This document shows positions 25,877 to 36,504 of a DNA stretch of 64,000 nucleotides, piece after piece. How positions within the stretch are numbered: position 1 is the stretch's first letter; each line of letters opens with the position of its first letter. The stretch comes from Lentilactobacillus parabuchneri DSM 5707 = NBRC 107865 (GTDB lineage Bacteria; Bacillota; Bacilli; Lactobacillales; Lactobacillaceae). The DNA lies in the NCBI RefSeq assembly GCF_001435315.1, contig NZ_AZGK01000005.1, positions 62,001 through 126,000 of the forward strand, given 5' to 3'. A program made the translations under genes and the position numbers. A model generated the notes under the pieces. It was not told where the DNA came from. It was given only the letters and a program-made list of their open reading frames with translations, and ran no database searches.

Positions 25877-26435
25877 GGATTGGTTTAGTAAGCAATTTTA
25901 TAATAAGGAAGTCCAGTTACGTGAACGTTACCTTGACATCAAAAATCACGATGTTGAAATTAACGGAACTGAATATTTCTTGGCTAAGGCCATGATTCCG
26001 GATATTCCTGAGATTTTAGGAATTGAACGCGCCGTTTATGGTGGCCAGACCCCTTGGGACGACCGGGCTTTTCGCACAGAATTGATGCGAAAGACCGACC
26101 GTCTGTACTTGGTTTTACGACGAAATGATTGGCTGGTCGCGTTTATCGGCTGTTCATTGAATAATCATACCAAGGATTGTCACATCACAAACGTTGCTGT
26201 TGCACCCAATTTTCAAAATCATGGATTGGGGTACTTTTTGGTCACGACGATCATTAAAAAAGCCCGTCAGCTTCAGTACAGTAAAGTTACTTTGGAGGTT
26301 CGCGTCAGCAATACGCGCGCCCAGAAATTGTACCGAGACATCGGGTTTGTGGATAACGGCCTGAAAAAAGACTATTACTTCAACGATCGCGAAGATGCTT
26401 TGAATATGGTTTTGGATATTACTAAGATTGGGTAA
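25854..26435 (+). CDS. rimI: Ribosomal protein S18-alanine N-acetyltransferase
   Basis: A 193-residue GNAT enzyme with about 40 extra N-terminal residues before the domain. The acetyl-CoA motif A is [14 protein letters not shown] (near 116-129), and [15 protein letters not shown] is the typical RimI motif B. RimI acetylates the N-terminus of S18; lactobacillar versions often carry the N-terminal extension. It lies between tsaB and tsaD, the common tsaB-rimI-tsaD order. ATG 25854 lies inside the end of tsaB. Confidence 0.9.
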   Translation: MIMLKKFKDWFSKQFYNKEVQLRERYLDIKNHDVEINGTEYFLAKAMIPDIPEILGIERAVYGGQTPWDDRAFRTELMRKTDRLYLVLRRNDWLVAFIGCSLNNHTKDCHITNVAVAPNFQNHGLGYFLVTTIIKKARQLQYSKVTLEVRVSNTRAQKLYRDIGFVDNGLKKDYYFNDREDALNMVLDITKIG

Positions 26436-26437
26436 AA

Positions 26438-27496
26438 ATGACGAATAGGGATGAGATGAATTTATTGGCAAGAAATTTAGTGCTTTCTTTTGAAACCAGC
26501 TGTGACGAAACTTCAGTCGCTGTGATCGAAAATGGCAATCAGATTCTTTCAAATATTGTTGCGACACAAATCAAAAGTCACCAACGATTCGGCGGGGTTG
26601 TTCCCGAAGTTGCCAGTCGCCACCACATTGAGCAGATTACGAGTTGTATTGAGGATGCATTAACCGAAGCGGACGTCACCTACGACGACTTATCTGCAGT
26701 GGCGGTTACTTACGGTCCTGGCCTAGTGGGCGCACTATTGATTGGTGTGACGGCTGCCAAAGCGGTTGCTTGGGCCCACCAGTTACCATTAGTTCCGGTC
26801 AATCACTTGGCGGGACATATTTACGCTGCCCGATTAGTTGAACCGATCGAATTTCCGGCCATGGCGCTCGTAGTTTCCGGGGGACACACTGAGCTGGTTT
26901 ACATGCCGGAAGAAAATCGATTTGAAATTATTGGTGAAACCAGAGACGATGCTGCCGGAGAAGCGTACGATAAAATTGGTCGGGTTCTCGGGATTAACTA
27001 TCCCGCCGGCAAGCCGGTTGACGAATTGGCTCATCAGGGCAAGGATACTTTCAACTTTCCTCGGGCAATGGACTCCGACGAGAACTTCGATTTTAGTTTT
27101 AGTGGCTTGAAGAGTGCGTTTATTAACACGGTTCACCATGCAGATCAACTCAACGAATCACTGAGCAAAGAAGATCTCGCCGCCAGCTTCCAACAAGCAG
27201 TTGTAGATGTTTTGTCGGATAAAACTGTCAGAGCGTTACGTGAATTTCCAGTTAAGCAATTGATTTTAGCCGGTGGTGTGGCAGCCAACAAAGGGTTGCG
27301 CGACAGACTCACGTCAGACTTAGCGGCTTTTCCACAAACCAAGCTTGAATTGGTACCACTCTCATTGTGCGGGGATAATGCCGCCATGATTGGGGCAGCT
27401 GGGGAAATGCTCTATCGACACGGTGAGCGGGCGGACGCAACGCTCAATGCCGATCCTGGGCTTGAATTTGATTGGCTTAAAGATGAAGTTAAATAA
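26438..27496 (+). CDS. tsaD: tRNA t6A synthesis protein TsaD
   Basis: A 352-residue (or 346 from ATG 26456) metal-dependent ASKHA enzyme that transfers threonylcarbamoyl to A37 of tRNA. It has [16 protein letters not shown] near the start, the metal-binding [10 protein letters not shown] (HxxxH, near residues 127-136) and [12 protein letters not shown]. Both candidate ATGs have poor ribosome sites; AATAGGGATG favours 26456 somewhat. It ends the operon before a strong terminator. Confidence 0.96.
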   Translation: MTNRDEMNLLARNLVLSFETSCDETSVAVIENGNQILSNIVATQIKSHQRFGGVVPEVASRHHIEQITSCIEDALTEADVTYDDLSAVAVTYGPGLVGALLIGVTAAKAVAWAHQLPLVPVNHLAGHIYAARLVEPIEFPAMALVVSGGHTELVYMPEENRFEIIGETRDDAAGEAYDKIGRVLGINYPAGKPVDELAHQGKDTFNFPRAMDSDENFDFSFSGLKSAFINTVHHADQLNESLSKEDLAASFQQAVVDVLSDKTVRALREFPVKQLILAGGVAANKGLRDRLTSDLAAFPQTKLELVPLSLCGDNAAMIGAAGEMLYRHGERADATLNADPGLEFDWLKDEVK

Positions 27497-27507
27497 AAAT
27501 ATGGACA

Positions 27508-27557
27508 AAAAATGAGGTCGGGACAAAACTTAAAAGTTTTGCTCCAACCTCTTTTTT
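27508..27557 (+). terminator. Terminator of the tsaD operon
   Basis: GAGGT (27514-27518) pairs with ACCTC (27547-27551), with an inner CAAAACTT/AAGTTTTG stem, followed by TTTTTT. The A-run on the other side may also serve the convergent ABC-F gene. Confidence 0.88.
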
Positions 27558-27635
27558 AGCCTGAATATTACCTAACCGATATTTGGCCCACGCTCATTTT
27601 TTAGGTGAAAGTCGAGTGGTGTGATCCGAGAGCTG

Positions 27636-29591
27636 CTAGCCTTCAGACATGTTTTCGAGCTTCAAACTGGCGGCTTCCCAGTTTGATTCCGTTTCGCCGA
27701 TTTTTTGATTGGTCTCATCAAGTTGAGTTTGCAGATCCTGTAGTTTACCTAAGTCGTTAAAAACATCCGGCTTGGTCATCTCAGTCTCAATTGTATCTTT
27801 TTCTTTTGTTAAACGATCCAGTTGTTCTTCGAGCGACGCCACTTCTCTTTCAAGCTTGCGGTGCTCTTTTTGAACTTGTTTATTGATGACGTAATTCTTC
27901 TTGTCTGTGGTTTGCTCCGGTTCGGATTGTGACTGTTCCGGGGCATTTTTCTGGGCATCATGTTCCTTAATCGCAAGTTGCTCGGCTTTTTTATCGACGT
28001 AATAATCGTAATTTCCTAAATACAGCGTTGTGCCTTGACGGGACAGTTCGACCACAGACGTGGCAATCTTATTGATGAAGTAGCGGTCATGGGAAACAAA
28101 CAAAATTGTGCCGTCAAATTGATTTAACGCTTTTTCTAAAACTTCTCGGCTGTCGATGTCCAAATGATTGGTCGGTTCATCTAAAATCAGGAAATTATTG
28201 TGCTGCATTGCCAGCTTCGTCAACAGAAGCCGGGCCTTTTCACCGCCGGAAAGATCATGAACCATTTTGGCAACATCGTCACCCGAAAATAAAAAGCTGC
28301 CCAAGATGCTTCTGATGTCGCCCTCAGGCGTGGTTGGATGATCGTCCCATAGTTCACTTAAAACGGTTTTGGAATCGTGTAGGGAGGCCTGCTCTTGATC
28401 GTAGTACCCGGTATCAACACCGGTGCCAAATTGGGCTGTTCCCTTTAAAAATGGAATGATCCCCAAGATACTTTTAAGTAGCGTTGATTTTCCCACCCCG
28501 TTCGGGCCGACAATTGCAATCGCTTGGTGACGTTTCACGTCGAGATTAACCGGTTCTGAAAGAACAGTGGTGTAGCCGACCGCGGCGTTTACGACGTTTA
28601 AAACGTTGTTGCCGCTCTTGGAAGCCGGCGTAAATGAAAAACGGGCACTTTTGGCGTCACCGGTCGGCTTTTGCAGCTTGTCCATTTTTTCGAGTTGCTT
28701 TCGTCTCGCCTGAGCTTGTTTTGTCGTAGATGCCCGGACGATGTTTTTATCGACAAATGTTTGTAACTTCTGAATCTTTGCCTGTTGTTTTTCGTATTCT
28801 TTCCACTCTTGTTCGACTAGCTGGCCCTTTTTTCGGGTGTAGTCGGTATAATTCCCAGTGAAATGGTGGAGGGTCCCTTGTGACATTTCGTAGACTTCGT
28901 TCACAATCCGGTCCAGAAAATAACGGTCATGTGAAATAATCAAAAGCGCACCGCTATAATTTTGAATGTAACCTTCAAGCCAGGTGATGGTTTCAACATC
29001 CAAGTGGTTGGTCGGTTCATCTAAGATTAAGAGCTCAGGCTTTTCCAACAAGAGCTTAGCCAGCGCCAATTGGGTCTTTTGACCACCGGACAATTCGTTG
29101 ATATGCCGATCGTAGTCGGGCTGCTCAAAACCAAAGCCATGGAGCACGCCGCGAATTTCAGCGTCGTAACCGTATCCGTTATGTTGTTCAAAATCGGCCC
29201 GAATATTATCATATTGTGAAGAAATCGTTTGGTAATCTTCAGAGGTCGTATCCAGATCAGGGGCACTCATTTGTGATTCTAATTCATGGAGCTTGTGTTC
29301 TTGTGCTTTTAAACCGGCAAAAACCGATGCCATCTCATCATAGATGCTTTTATCGGAGTCCAAACCAGTATCCTGGGCAAGGTAGCCAATCGTCAGATTC
29401 TTTTTGGTGACAATTTGGCCGCTGTCAACGGATTGTTCACCGATTATCATTTTGACCAGGGTCGACTTGCCGGCACCGTTTCGGCCGACCAAGGCAATGC
29501 GACTTTTTTCTTGAATGGCCAAGTTAACTTTTGAAAAAATTGTTTCGCCATTGAAACGTTTACTGAGATCCTGTACTTGTAAGATTATCAA
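27636..29591 (-). CDS. ABC-F family ATP-binding protein (YdiF-like)
   Basis: A 651-residue soluble protein with two ABC domains: first GRNGAGKST, LSGGQKTQLALA and ILDEPTNHLD, then GPNGVGKST, LSGGEKARLL and a second ILDEPTNHLD. A linker of about 80 residues lies between them, and the C-terminus is a charged coiled coil (EVASLEEQLDRLTKEKDTIE). No membrane segments are present. ABC-F proteins act on the ribosome; the position next to rex and groESL matches Bacillus ydiF. I chose TTG 29591 because AAAGGTGG lies upstream; a GTG at 29603 overlaps that site. Confidence 0.9.
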   Translation of the reverse strand: MIILQVQDLSKRFNGETIFSKVNLAIQEKSRIALVGRNGAGKSTLVKMIIGEQSVDSGQIVTKKNLTIGYLAQDTGLDSDKSIYDEMASVFAGLKAQEHKLHELESQMSAPDLDTTSEDYQTISSQYDNIRADFEQHNGYGYDAEIRGVLHGFGFEQPDYDRHINELSGGQKTQLALAKLLLEKPELLILDEPTNHLDVETITWLEGYIQNYSGALLIISHDRYFLDRIVNEVYEMSQGTLHHFTGNYTDYTRKKGQLVEQEWKEYEKQQAKIQKLQTFVDKNIVRASTTKQAQARRKQLEKMDKLQKPTGDAKSARFSFTPASKSGNNVLNVVNAAVGYTTVLSEPVNLDVKRHQAIAIVGPNGVGKSTLLKSILGIIPFLKGTAQFGTGVDTGYYDQEQASLHDSKTVLSELWDDHPTTPEGDIRSILGSFLFSGDDVAKMVHDLSGGEKARLLLTKLAMQHNNFLILDEPTNHLDIDSREVLEKALNQFDGTILFVSHDRYFINKIATSVVELSRQGTTLYLGNYDYYVDKKAEQLAIKEHDAQKNAPEQSQSEPEQTTDKKNYVINKQVQKEHRKLEREVASLEEQLDRLTKEKDTIETEMTKPDVFNDLGKLQDLQTQLDETNQKIGETESNWEAASLKLENMSEG

Positions 29592-29675
29592 GCGTTTGGC
29601 CACCTTTCGTTTTGTAACTTACATCATATAATTCTATCATAATTTTCAATGCTTCAGTAATTTTTTGTAAGTATT

Positions 29676-29739
29676 ATTTGAAATATATTTCACAAGATGT
29701 CGAGATATGGTAGAATAAGTTGTAAATAGGAATTCACAA
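29676..29739 (+). promoter_or_regulatory. Two Rex-like operators and promoter of rex
   Basis: ATTTGAAATATATTTCACAA (29676-29695) and TTGTAAATAGGAATTCACAA (29720-29739) resemble the Rex operator (TTGTGAA, six bases, TTCACAA) with two and one mismatches. A promoter TTCACA (29689-29694), 16 bp, TAGAAT (29711-29716) has its -35 in the first site, and the second site covers the expected start point. This suggests autorepression relieved by NADH. Confidence 0.72.
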
Positions 29740-29776
29740 AGTTATATGATCAAAATACAAATAGGAGGAAATTTTC

Positions 29777-30409
29777 TTGACAGCTGAAAATATTCCACGC
29801 GCAACCGCTAAACGATTGCCCATTTATTACAGATACTTAAATATATTACACGATACAGGCAAGCAACGAATTTCGTCTACCGAATTAGCTGAGGCGGTGC
29901 AGGTTGATTCAGCTACAATCCGCCGGGACTTTTCGTACTTTGGTGCTTTGGGCAAACGAGGTTACGGTTACGATGTCGACAATTTGCTTTCATTTTTCAA
30001 GCAGATTTTGAATCAGGAGCATCTGACCAACGTTGCCTTGATCGGGGTTGGGAACTTGGGCCACGCCTTGTTGAACTTTAATTTTCACAAGGATGGCAAC
30101 GTTCGAATTTCCGCTGCATTTGATACCGATGATGAAATTGTCAACACGATTGAAGACGGCGTTCCGGTTTATCCAATTGATGAATTGGCGCATCAACTTC
30201 ACGATCAACAAATTAAAGTGATTATTTTGACCGTTCCATCAAGCGTTGCCCAATCGATTGCCGACGATGCCGTTGCCGGTGGGGTGAAGGGAATTTTGAA
30301 CTTTACGCCGATCAGATTGTCAGTGCCTGATGATGTGTTAGTCCAAAATGTCGATTTAACCAACGAATTACAAACTTTGATTTATTTTATTGAAAATTTC
30401 AGTAAGTAA
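29777..30409 (+). CDS. rex: Redox-sensing transcriptional repressor Rex
   Basis: A 210-residue repressor that releases DNA when NADH rises. The N-terminal winged helix ([11 protein letters not shown]-like start, then [24 protein letters not shown], residues 32-55) is followed by a Rossmann domain with [13 protein letters not shown] (near 86-98). It starts at TTG (29777) after AGGAGGAAA. Its own promoter carries two Rex-like sites. Targets elsewhere are expected to be fermentation genes; I found no other good Rex site in the window. Confidence 0.96.
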   Translation: MTAENIPRATAKRLPIYYRYLNILHDTGKQRISSTELAEAVQVDSATIRRDFSYFGALGKRGYGYDVDNLLSFFKQILNQEHLTNVALIGVGNLGHALLNFNFHKDGNVRISAAFDTDDEIVNTIEDGVPVYPIDELAHQLHDQQIKVIILTVPSSVAQSIADDAVAGGVKGILNFTPIRLSVPDDVLVQNVDLTNELQTLIYFIENFSK

Positions 30410-30432
30410 CAGCTTAATGAATAGATGTTATT

Positions 30433-30471
30433 GGCCGGACCAAAAGTGTCAACTTTTGGCTCGGCTTTTTT
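30433..30471 (+). terminator. Terminator of rex
   Basis: GCCG (30434-30437) and CCAAAAGT pair with ACTTTTGG and CGGC, followed by TTTTTT. Confidence 0.88.
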
Positions 30472-30584
30472 GAATGACTTCAGTTCTGCGATTAAAACGC
30501 CTTTGTCACAAGGTTTTTCTGTTACGTCAATTTGTGAAAGCCGGCCTAGTCAATACTAAAATCTTGAAAAATATGTAGAAATCC

Positions 30585-30613
30585 TTGCAATTGGTCTGAA
30601 AAAATAATATATT
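30585..30613 (+). promoter_or_regulatory. Promoter of groES-groEL
   Basis: TTGCAA (30585-30590), a 17-bp spacer and TATATT (30608-30613), with the CIRCE element starting 12 bases downstream. Confidence 0.75.
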
Positions 30614-30624
30614 ATAAACAGTGA

Positions 30625-30651
30625 TTAGCACTTTTAACATACGAGTGCTAA
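30625..30651 (+). promoter_or_regulatory. CIRCE element (HrcA operator)
   Basis: TTAGCACTT (30625-30633), nine bases, GAGTGCTAA (30643-30651): one mismatch from the canonical inverted repeat. It covers the transcription start region of groESL. hrcA itself is not in the window. Confidence 0.95.
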
Positions 30652-30686
30652 TGATGCTAAAAAATGTTGTAAATGGAGGGACTAAC

Positions 30687-30971
30687 GTGTTAAAACCATT
30701 AGGAGATCGCGTCATTATCGAAACAGAAAAAGAAGAAGAAAAATCAGTGGGCGGCATTGTTCTTGCTGATAATGCAAAGAAAAAGCCACAAGCTGGTACC
30801 GTCGTTGCCGTGGGTGATGGCCGCGTTTTGGATAACGGCCAAAAAGTAGCGCCAGTTGTTAAGAAGGGCGACCGGGTTATGTTTGATAAGTACGCCGGAA
30901 CCGAGATCGAGGACAACGATCAGTCCTACCTGGTTCTGCATGAAAAAGACATCGTTGCAGTTATCGAGTAA
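30687..30971 (+). CDS. groES: Co-chaperonin GroES
   Basis: A 94-residue subunit of the heptameric lid of the GroEL cage. It begins [20 protein letters not shown] and contains the mobile-loop region [22 protein letters not shown] (residues 22-43). The GTG start at 30687 follows GGAGGG; the frame is open back to 30621 but that part lies in the CIRCE element. It is cotranscribed with groEL, 97 bases downstream. Confidence 0.97.
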   Translation: MLKPLGDRVIIETEKEEEKSVGGIVLADNAKKKPQAGTVVAVGDGRVLDNGQKVAPVVKKGDRVMFDKYAGTEIEDNDQSYLVLHEKDIVAVIE

Positions 30972-31059
30972 GTTCATTTTACCAAGATAATTGTGCGTTA
31001 GTGAATGATTTGAATCGAATAACAATTTAAAAATAATCAAAAATACTTTTTTGAGGTGA

Positions 31060-32691
<1,632 letters not shown>

Positions 32692-32728
32692 TTTAGCATA
32701 AAATAACCATTTATGATTAAAGTATTGT

Positions 32729-32768
32729 AAAATAAGCATCAGTCCTAATGAGGATTGGTGCTTATTTT
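32729..32768 (+). terminator. Terminator of groESL
   Basis: AAAATAAGCA (from 32729) pairs with TGCTTATTTT (to 32768), with an inner TCCT/AGGA stem. The T-run is part of the 3' arm. Confidence 0.8.
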
Positions 32769-32809
32769 GAATCAAAATTTGTCTGGTAAATGTCATATTT
32801 TTTGGCTTT

Positions 32810-32838
32810 CAAATGAGTTTCAGTTCTAAACTCATTTG
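32810..32838 (+). repeat. Perfect 11-bp inverted repeat upstream of the KimA gene
   Basis: CAAATGAGTTT (32810-32820) and AAACTCATTTG (32828-32838) flank the 7-base loop CAGTTCT. It is not followed by a T-run, and it lies upstream of the best promoter, so it could be an operator rather than an RNA hairpin. Confidence 0.7.
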
Positions 32839-32855
32839 GGCGTACATATCAAGAC

Positions 32856-32884
32856 TTGTTTTTAATCTCAAGAAGGACTATCAT
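32856..32884 (+). promoter_or_regulatory. Promoter of the KimA-like transporter gene
   Basis: TTGTTT (32856-32861), a 17-bp spacer and TATCAT (32879-32884), about 50 bp before the start codon. No ydaO-type c-di-AMP riboswitch is recognisable between groEL and this gene. Confidence 0.55.
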
Positions 32885-32932
32885 TTTATGGTTCACAAGA
32901 ATGGTAGATTATTGAAAAAGGAGTAACTATTT

Positions 32933-34774
32933 ATGTGGCGATATCTTAAACGGCTGTTAATTGGGAAGCCGTTAAAAACCACTGATGAAGGTGGTCAATC
33001 CTTAACCAAATTTAAGGCACTGGCATTACTGTCTTCCGATGCGCTCTCGTCAGTTGCATATGGTACTGAGCAGATTACAACCATTTTGATTACGCTGTCT
33101 GCAGCAGCGTTGATGTACCAAATTTGGGTTGCCGCACTTGTGTTGGTATTATTGGCTGCAATTACGTTGTCATACCAACAAATTATTCATGCTTATCCGT
33201 CTGGTGGAGGTGCTTACGTTGTTGCCAGCACCAATTGGGGACAGCAGGCCGGACTGGTTGCCGGCGGGTCACTACTGGTTGACTATATGTTGACCGTTGC
33301 CGTTTCAACCACATCTGCGACCGAGGCGATTACCTCGGCTATCCCGTCATTGTATTCGCACCAAGTCTTGATTTCCTGTCTTATTGTTGTTGCTATTATG
33401 TTGCTTAATCTTCGGGGAATTCGAGAATCCGCTTCATTTTTGACGCTGCCTGTTTATTTATTTATCATCATGATCATTGGGATGATCGTATACGGTGGCT
33501 ACAATATCGTCACTGGCAACATTGCCTATCACGCGGCTGCGCATATTGGTGCGCCCGTTGAAGGGATGACGTTGGTGCTGTTCTTTAGGGCTTTCTCATC
33601 CGGTTCTTCATCATTGACCGGTGTTGAAGCGATTAGTAATGCTGTTCCTAACTTCAACAAACCAAAGAGCAAGAACGCCTCTGCAACATTGGCGATCATG
33701 GCCACCATCTTAGCTTGCTTCTTTGGTGGGATTACATTTCTTAGTTACTACATGGGGATTGTGCCTAACAGTCATGAAACGGTTCTTTCACAAATTGGTG
33801 TGAATGTGTTTGGCCACGGCATTGTTTACTATATTCTTCAGCTGTCCACCGCGATGATTTTGGCAGTCGCTGCCAATACCGGATTTTCAGCCTTTCCAAT
33901 TTTGGCGTATAATTTAGCGAAGGATAAGTTCTTGCCCCACGCTTACTTGGATAAAGGGGACCGGTTGGGTTACTCCAACGGTATTATCTCCTTGGCAATT
34001 GGTGCGATGGTCTTGATTGGCATTTTTGGTGGTCGGACGAACTCACTGATTCCACTTTATGCGGTCGGTGTTTTCATTCCATTTACGCTGTCGCAATCAG
34101 GGATGATTATTCATTGGTATCGAAACCGAGGGAAAAATTGGCAAATCAAATCAGTGATCAACTTTATTGGGGCCTTTATTTCCTTAGCTTTGGTTACTTG
34201 TTTGTTCCTGTTAAGATTCCCCAATGTTTGGCCTTATCTAATCGTAATGCCGATTTTGTTACAAATTTTCTACAAGATTCACCATCACTATGTTCGAGTT
34301 GCTGAGCAGCTCCGGGTGGTCGAAGACGAAACTGAGATTACTGCTACCCATCATTTTGATGGGGCGACTGTGATTGTACTGGTTAGCGGGGTGACCCGGG
34401 TGACGGCGAATGCTATCAGCTATGCCCAGTCAATTGGTGATTACGTTATCGCAATGCACGTCTCGTTTGATTCCAATCCCGAGAAGGAACATAAGACCTC
34501 TGAGCAATTTAAGAAGGAATTCCCAGACGTCCGATTCGTGGATATCCATTCGTCTTATCGATCCATCGCCCAACCAACCTTACGATTCTGTGATGTGATT
34601 GCTAAGCGTGCGGCTGATCGGAATTATTCAACCACGGTCTTGGTACCACAATTCGTGCCTCGTCACCGTTGGGAGAACGTCTTGCATAACCAAACCAGTC
34701 TACGCTTGCGAACGATTTTAAATTCAAGACAAAATATTATTATTTCAACTTATAACTACCACCTGCGTGAGTAG
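32933..34774 (+). CDS. kimA: KimA-type potassium importer (APC superfamily)
   Basis: A 613-residue membrane protein with about 12 hydrophobic spans (residues 30-450) and a soluble C-terminal domain (about 460-613) resembling a universal-stress-protein fold. Segments KALALLSSDALSSVAYGTEQI, SLLVDYMLTVAVS, FRAFSSGSSSLTGVEAISNA and AANTGFSAFPILAYNLA match the KimA (YdaO) proton/potassium symporter of Bacillus, which c-di-AMP inhibits through the cytoplasmic domain. A broader annotation would be APC family permease. It is flanked by gene-free DNA and appears monocistronic. GGAG precedes the ATG. Confidence 0.85.
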   Translation: MWRYLKRLLIGKPLKTTDEGGQSLTKFKALALLSSDALSSVAYGTEQITTILITLSAAALMYQIWVAALVLVLLAAITLSYQQIIHAYPSGGGAYVVASTNWGQQAGLVAGGSLLVDYMLTVAVSTTSATEAITSAIPSLYSHQVLISCLIVVAIMLLNLRGIRESASFLTLPVYLFIIMIIGMIVYGGYNIVTGNIAYHAAAHIGAPVEGMTLVLFFRAFSSGSSSLTGVEAISNAVPNFNKPKSKNASATLAIMATILACFFGGITFLSYYMGIVPNSHETVLSQIGVNVFGHGIVYYILQLSTAMILAVAANTGFSAFPILAYNLAKDKFLPHAYLDKGDRLGYSNGIISLAIGAMVLIGIFGGRTNSLIPLYAVGVFIPFTLSQSGMIIHWYRNRGKNWQIKSVINFIGAFISLALVTCLFLLRFPNVWPYLIVMPILLQIFYKIHHHYVRVAEQLRVVEDETEITATHHFDGATVIVLVSGVTRVTANAISYAQSIGDYVIAMHVSFDSNPEKEHKTSEQFKKEFPDVRFVDIHSSYRSIAQPTLRFCDVIAKRAADRNYSTTVLVPQFVPRHRWENVLHNQTSLRLRTILNSRQNIIISTYNYHLRE

Positions 34775-35138
34775 TTGGGATTAAAGCCTGCGGGGACATA
34801 CCGCTCATACTTTGAGAGCTGTTATTTGGTGCCCGATTCAGTTGAGTTACATTCAGGCTAAAAAGGGAGTGTGCCAAAAGGCGGGTTATGCTACGGAAGC
34901 GGCCTTTTGGCACACGTTCTGGCTATATAAAATTGAAAAAGCAAGGGGCTGTTGGCAAAACGTTAGTTTTGTCACAGCCCCTTAGTTTGTACGTGGGCTT
35001 TCCAGTATCCCCATTAATCGCTCATAAGCGCGCTTTAGTCGCTTTTGGTCAAGGGGTGTTGCCCATGTTGCCTTCTTAGGTTACATCGCCCTGTAAGACG
35101 GTTCAATTCCCTTATGAAGGTGAGGGGAATTTTGTGAA
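34775..35138. other. Gene-free, hairpin-rich interval
   Basis: This stretch has no convincing gene. It holds a perfect 14-bp hairpin (GTGTGCCAAAAGGC at 34869-34882 with its complement at 34902-34915) and a strong terminator-like hairpin (34943-34983). The rest (34984-35138) is unexplained; a 63-codon frame from 34888 to 35079 has no ribosome site and runs through both hairpins, so I do not call it. The block may be a dispersed intergenic repeat. Confidence 0.6.
34943..34983 (+). terminator. Terminator-like hairpin downstream of kimA
   Basis: AAGGGGCTGT (34943-34952) pairs with ACAGCCCCTT (34974-34983), with an inner CAAAAC/GTTTTG stem. The T-run after the stem is short (CTTAG). Confidence 0.6.
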
Positions 35139-35176
35139 AAATAAAAAGGCTGCTCAAATGAGCAACCTTTTTATTT
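35139..35176. terminator. Bidirectional terminator downstream of lrgB
   Basis: AAATAAAAAGG (35139-35149) pairs with CCTTTTTATTT (35166-35176), with an inner GCTC/GAGC stem. It ends lrgAB on the minus strand and can stop read-through from the plus strand. Confidence 0.85.
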
Positions 35177-35183
35177 GAAATAA

Positions 35184-35936
35184 TTAATGAACAATTCCCA
35201 TTAAGTTAGCAAATGTTGGAACAACAATATCAACAACAATTGAAATGATAACAACGGCGATAGCGGCCATCGCACCAGATACAGAACTCAATTGAATGGC
35301 CTTTGCTGAACCAACCGTGTGTCCGGCAGTACCTAATCCAAGACCTTGGCCAATAGGTTCAGTCAAGTGGAAGATCTTGATCAGCCATGTTGCCAAAGCG
35401 TAAATCAAGACGGCATTGAGGATACATGCCATGGCAGTGATAGCAGGAGTACCTCCGATAGCACCAGAGATAGGCATTGCAATAGCTGTCGTAGCAGCTT
35501 GTGGAAGCATTGAAGCGATTCCGTTGTTGTCCAAACCAAGGAGTTTTGAAACACCGTAGATAATGAACAGTGAAATGAACAATCCAATAATTAATGATAG
35601 CAGAATTTCAAGCCAGAATCGTTTAACAATATCGTTACGCTTGTACAGAGGAACGGCAAACGCAATTGTTGCTGGGTTTAAGAACCAGAAGATGATATCT
35701 CCACCTGGTTTGTATGCGTTGGTGTAGAACCAAGTAACATCGACGCCAAACATCTTAGCCATCAACCAGAGAATAAAGATTCCTAATACCATACCAACAA
35801 ACAGTGGTTGGAATAAGAAGAATCCCTTACCAATCTTGAACAGCCATTGGCCAAACAAGAAAACAACAAGTGACAAGCAGATACCAAAAATTGGTGTCCC
35901 TAGATACGTAATAATGGTTGTTTGCGTAGCAGACAT
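35184..35936 (-). CDS. lrgB: LrgB/CidB family membrane protein
   Basis: A 250-residue protein with seven or so hydrophobic spans. It has the family segments FLNPATIAFAVPLYKR (near residues 85-100), MLPQAATTAIAMPIS (near 143-157) and GLGTAGHTVGSAKA (near 200-213). LrgAB/CidAB were first described as holin/antiholin-like modulators of murein hydrolases; related pairs (PftAB in Bacillus, LrgAB in Streptococcus mutans) transport pyruvate. Which role applies here is inference. It follows lrgA by 18 bases. Confidence 0.93.
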   Translation of the reverse strand: MSATQTTIITYLGTPIFGICLSLVVFLFGQWLFKIGKGFFLFQPLFVGMVLGIFILWLMAKMFGVDVTWFYTNAYKPGGDIIFWFLNPATIAFAVPLYKRNDIVKRFWLEILLSLIIGLFISLFIIYGVSKLLGLDNNGIASMLPQAATTAIAMPISGAIGGTPAITAMACILNAVLIYALATWLIKIFHLTEPIGQGLGLGTAGHTVGSAKAIQLSSVSGAMAAIAVVIISIVVDIVVPTFANLMGIVH

Positions 35937-35954
35937 ATATATTCACCCTTTCCT

Positions 35955-36398
35955 TTATTTTTTGTCAACCGTTTCACTGACGGAAATATCGCCGTGGAAA
36001 ACAGTCTTTCGGATCCAAATGAAGAATGATGTGGTGTAAGCAATAACGACAAGTAAGACAACCGTTGAAATAATAATAGCAACAATAAGCTGTACACCTT
36101 GAGCCTTCATAATATCAAGTGATGCGGTTAATTGAATTCCTGACGGTACGAACAGAAATGCAATCATTCCGATCATAAAGGTTGCAAATTTATCAACCCA
36201 TTCAACCTTAACAATGTGGAAAGTTAAGAGAAGATAAAGTAGAACTAACCCAATAACTGGTGTTGGGACTGGAAATGTTGGTGGAAACAATGGTGAAATT
36301 AAACTGGAAACAAACAATACGCCGGCGAAGATACCCATTTGAACTAAGATTGGGGCATCCTTTGTTTCGGCTTGTGTAGTATTTGATTTGTCAGCCAT
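35955..36398 (-). CDS. lrgA: LrgA/CidA family membrane protein
   Basis: A 147-residue protein with four hydrophobic spans (about residues 18-130) and the conserved PTFPVPTPVIGLVLLYLLL segment in place of the usual PxPGSVIG motif. It pairs with LrgB as a small-holin-like or transport partner. A good promoter and a cre site lie upstream, so catabolite control by CcpA is likely. No LytS/LytR sensor pair is adjacent, unlike in Staphylococcus and S. mutans. Confidence 0.9.
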   Translation of the reverse strand: MADKSNTTQAETKDAPILVQMGIFAGVLFVSSLISPLFPPTFPVPTPVIGLVLLYLLLTFHIVKVEWVDKFATFMIGMIAFLFVPSGIQLTASLDIMKAQGVQLIVAIIISTVVLLVVIAYTTSFFIWIRKTVFHGDISVSETVDKK

Positions 36399-36460
36399 AG
36401 TAAAAAACTCCTTCCGTTTGTGAATTATAAAATAATTAAAGCTGTTGTCTTACAACTCCT

Positions 36461-36504
36461 AGTATAAATGTTTTTGTGAAGGATGACAATTGAAAACGCT
36501 AGCA
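36461..36504 (-). promoter_or_regulatory. lrgAB promoter with cre site
   Basis: On the minus strand TTGTCA (36489-36484), a 17-bp spacer and TATACT (36466-36461). Directly upstream, TTGAAAACGCTAGCA (36490-36504) fits the cre consensus WTGNAANCGNWNNCW fully. Its place just above the -35 leaves activation or repression by CcpA open. Confidence 0.75.

Noticed and set aside
34888-35079. 63-codon open frame in the kimA-lrgB gap
   Set aside because: It has no ribosome site, passes through two perfect hairpins and resembles no family I know.
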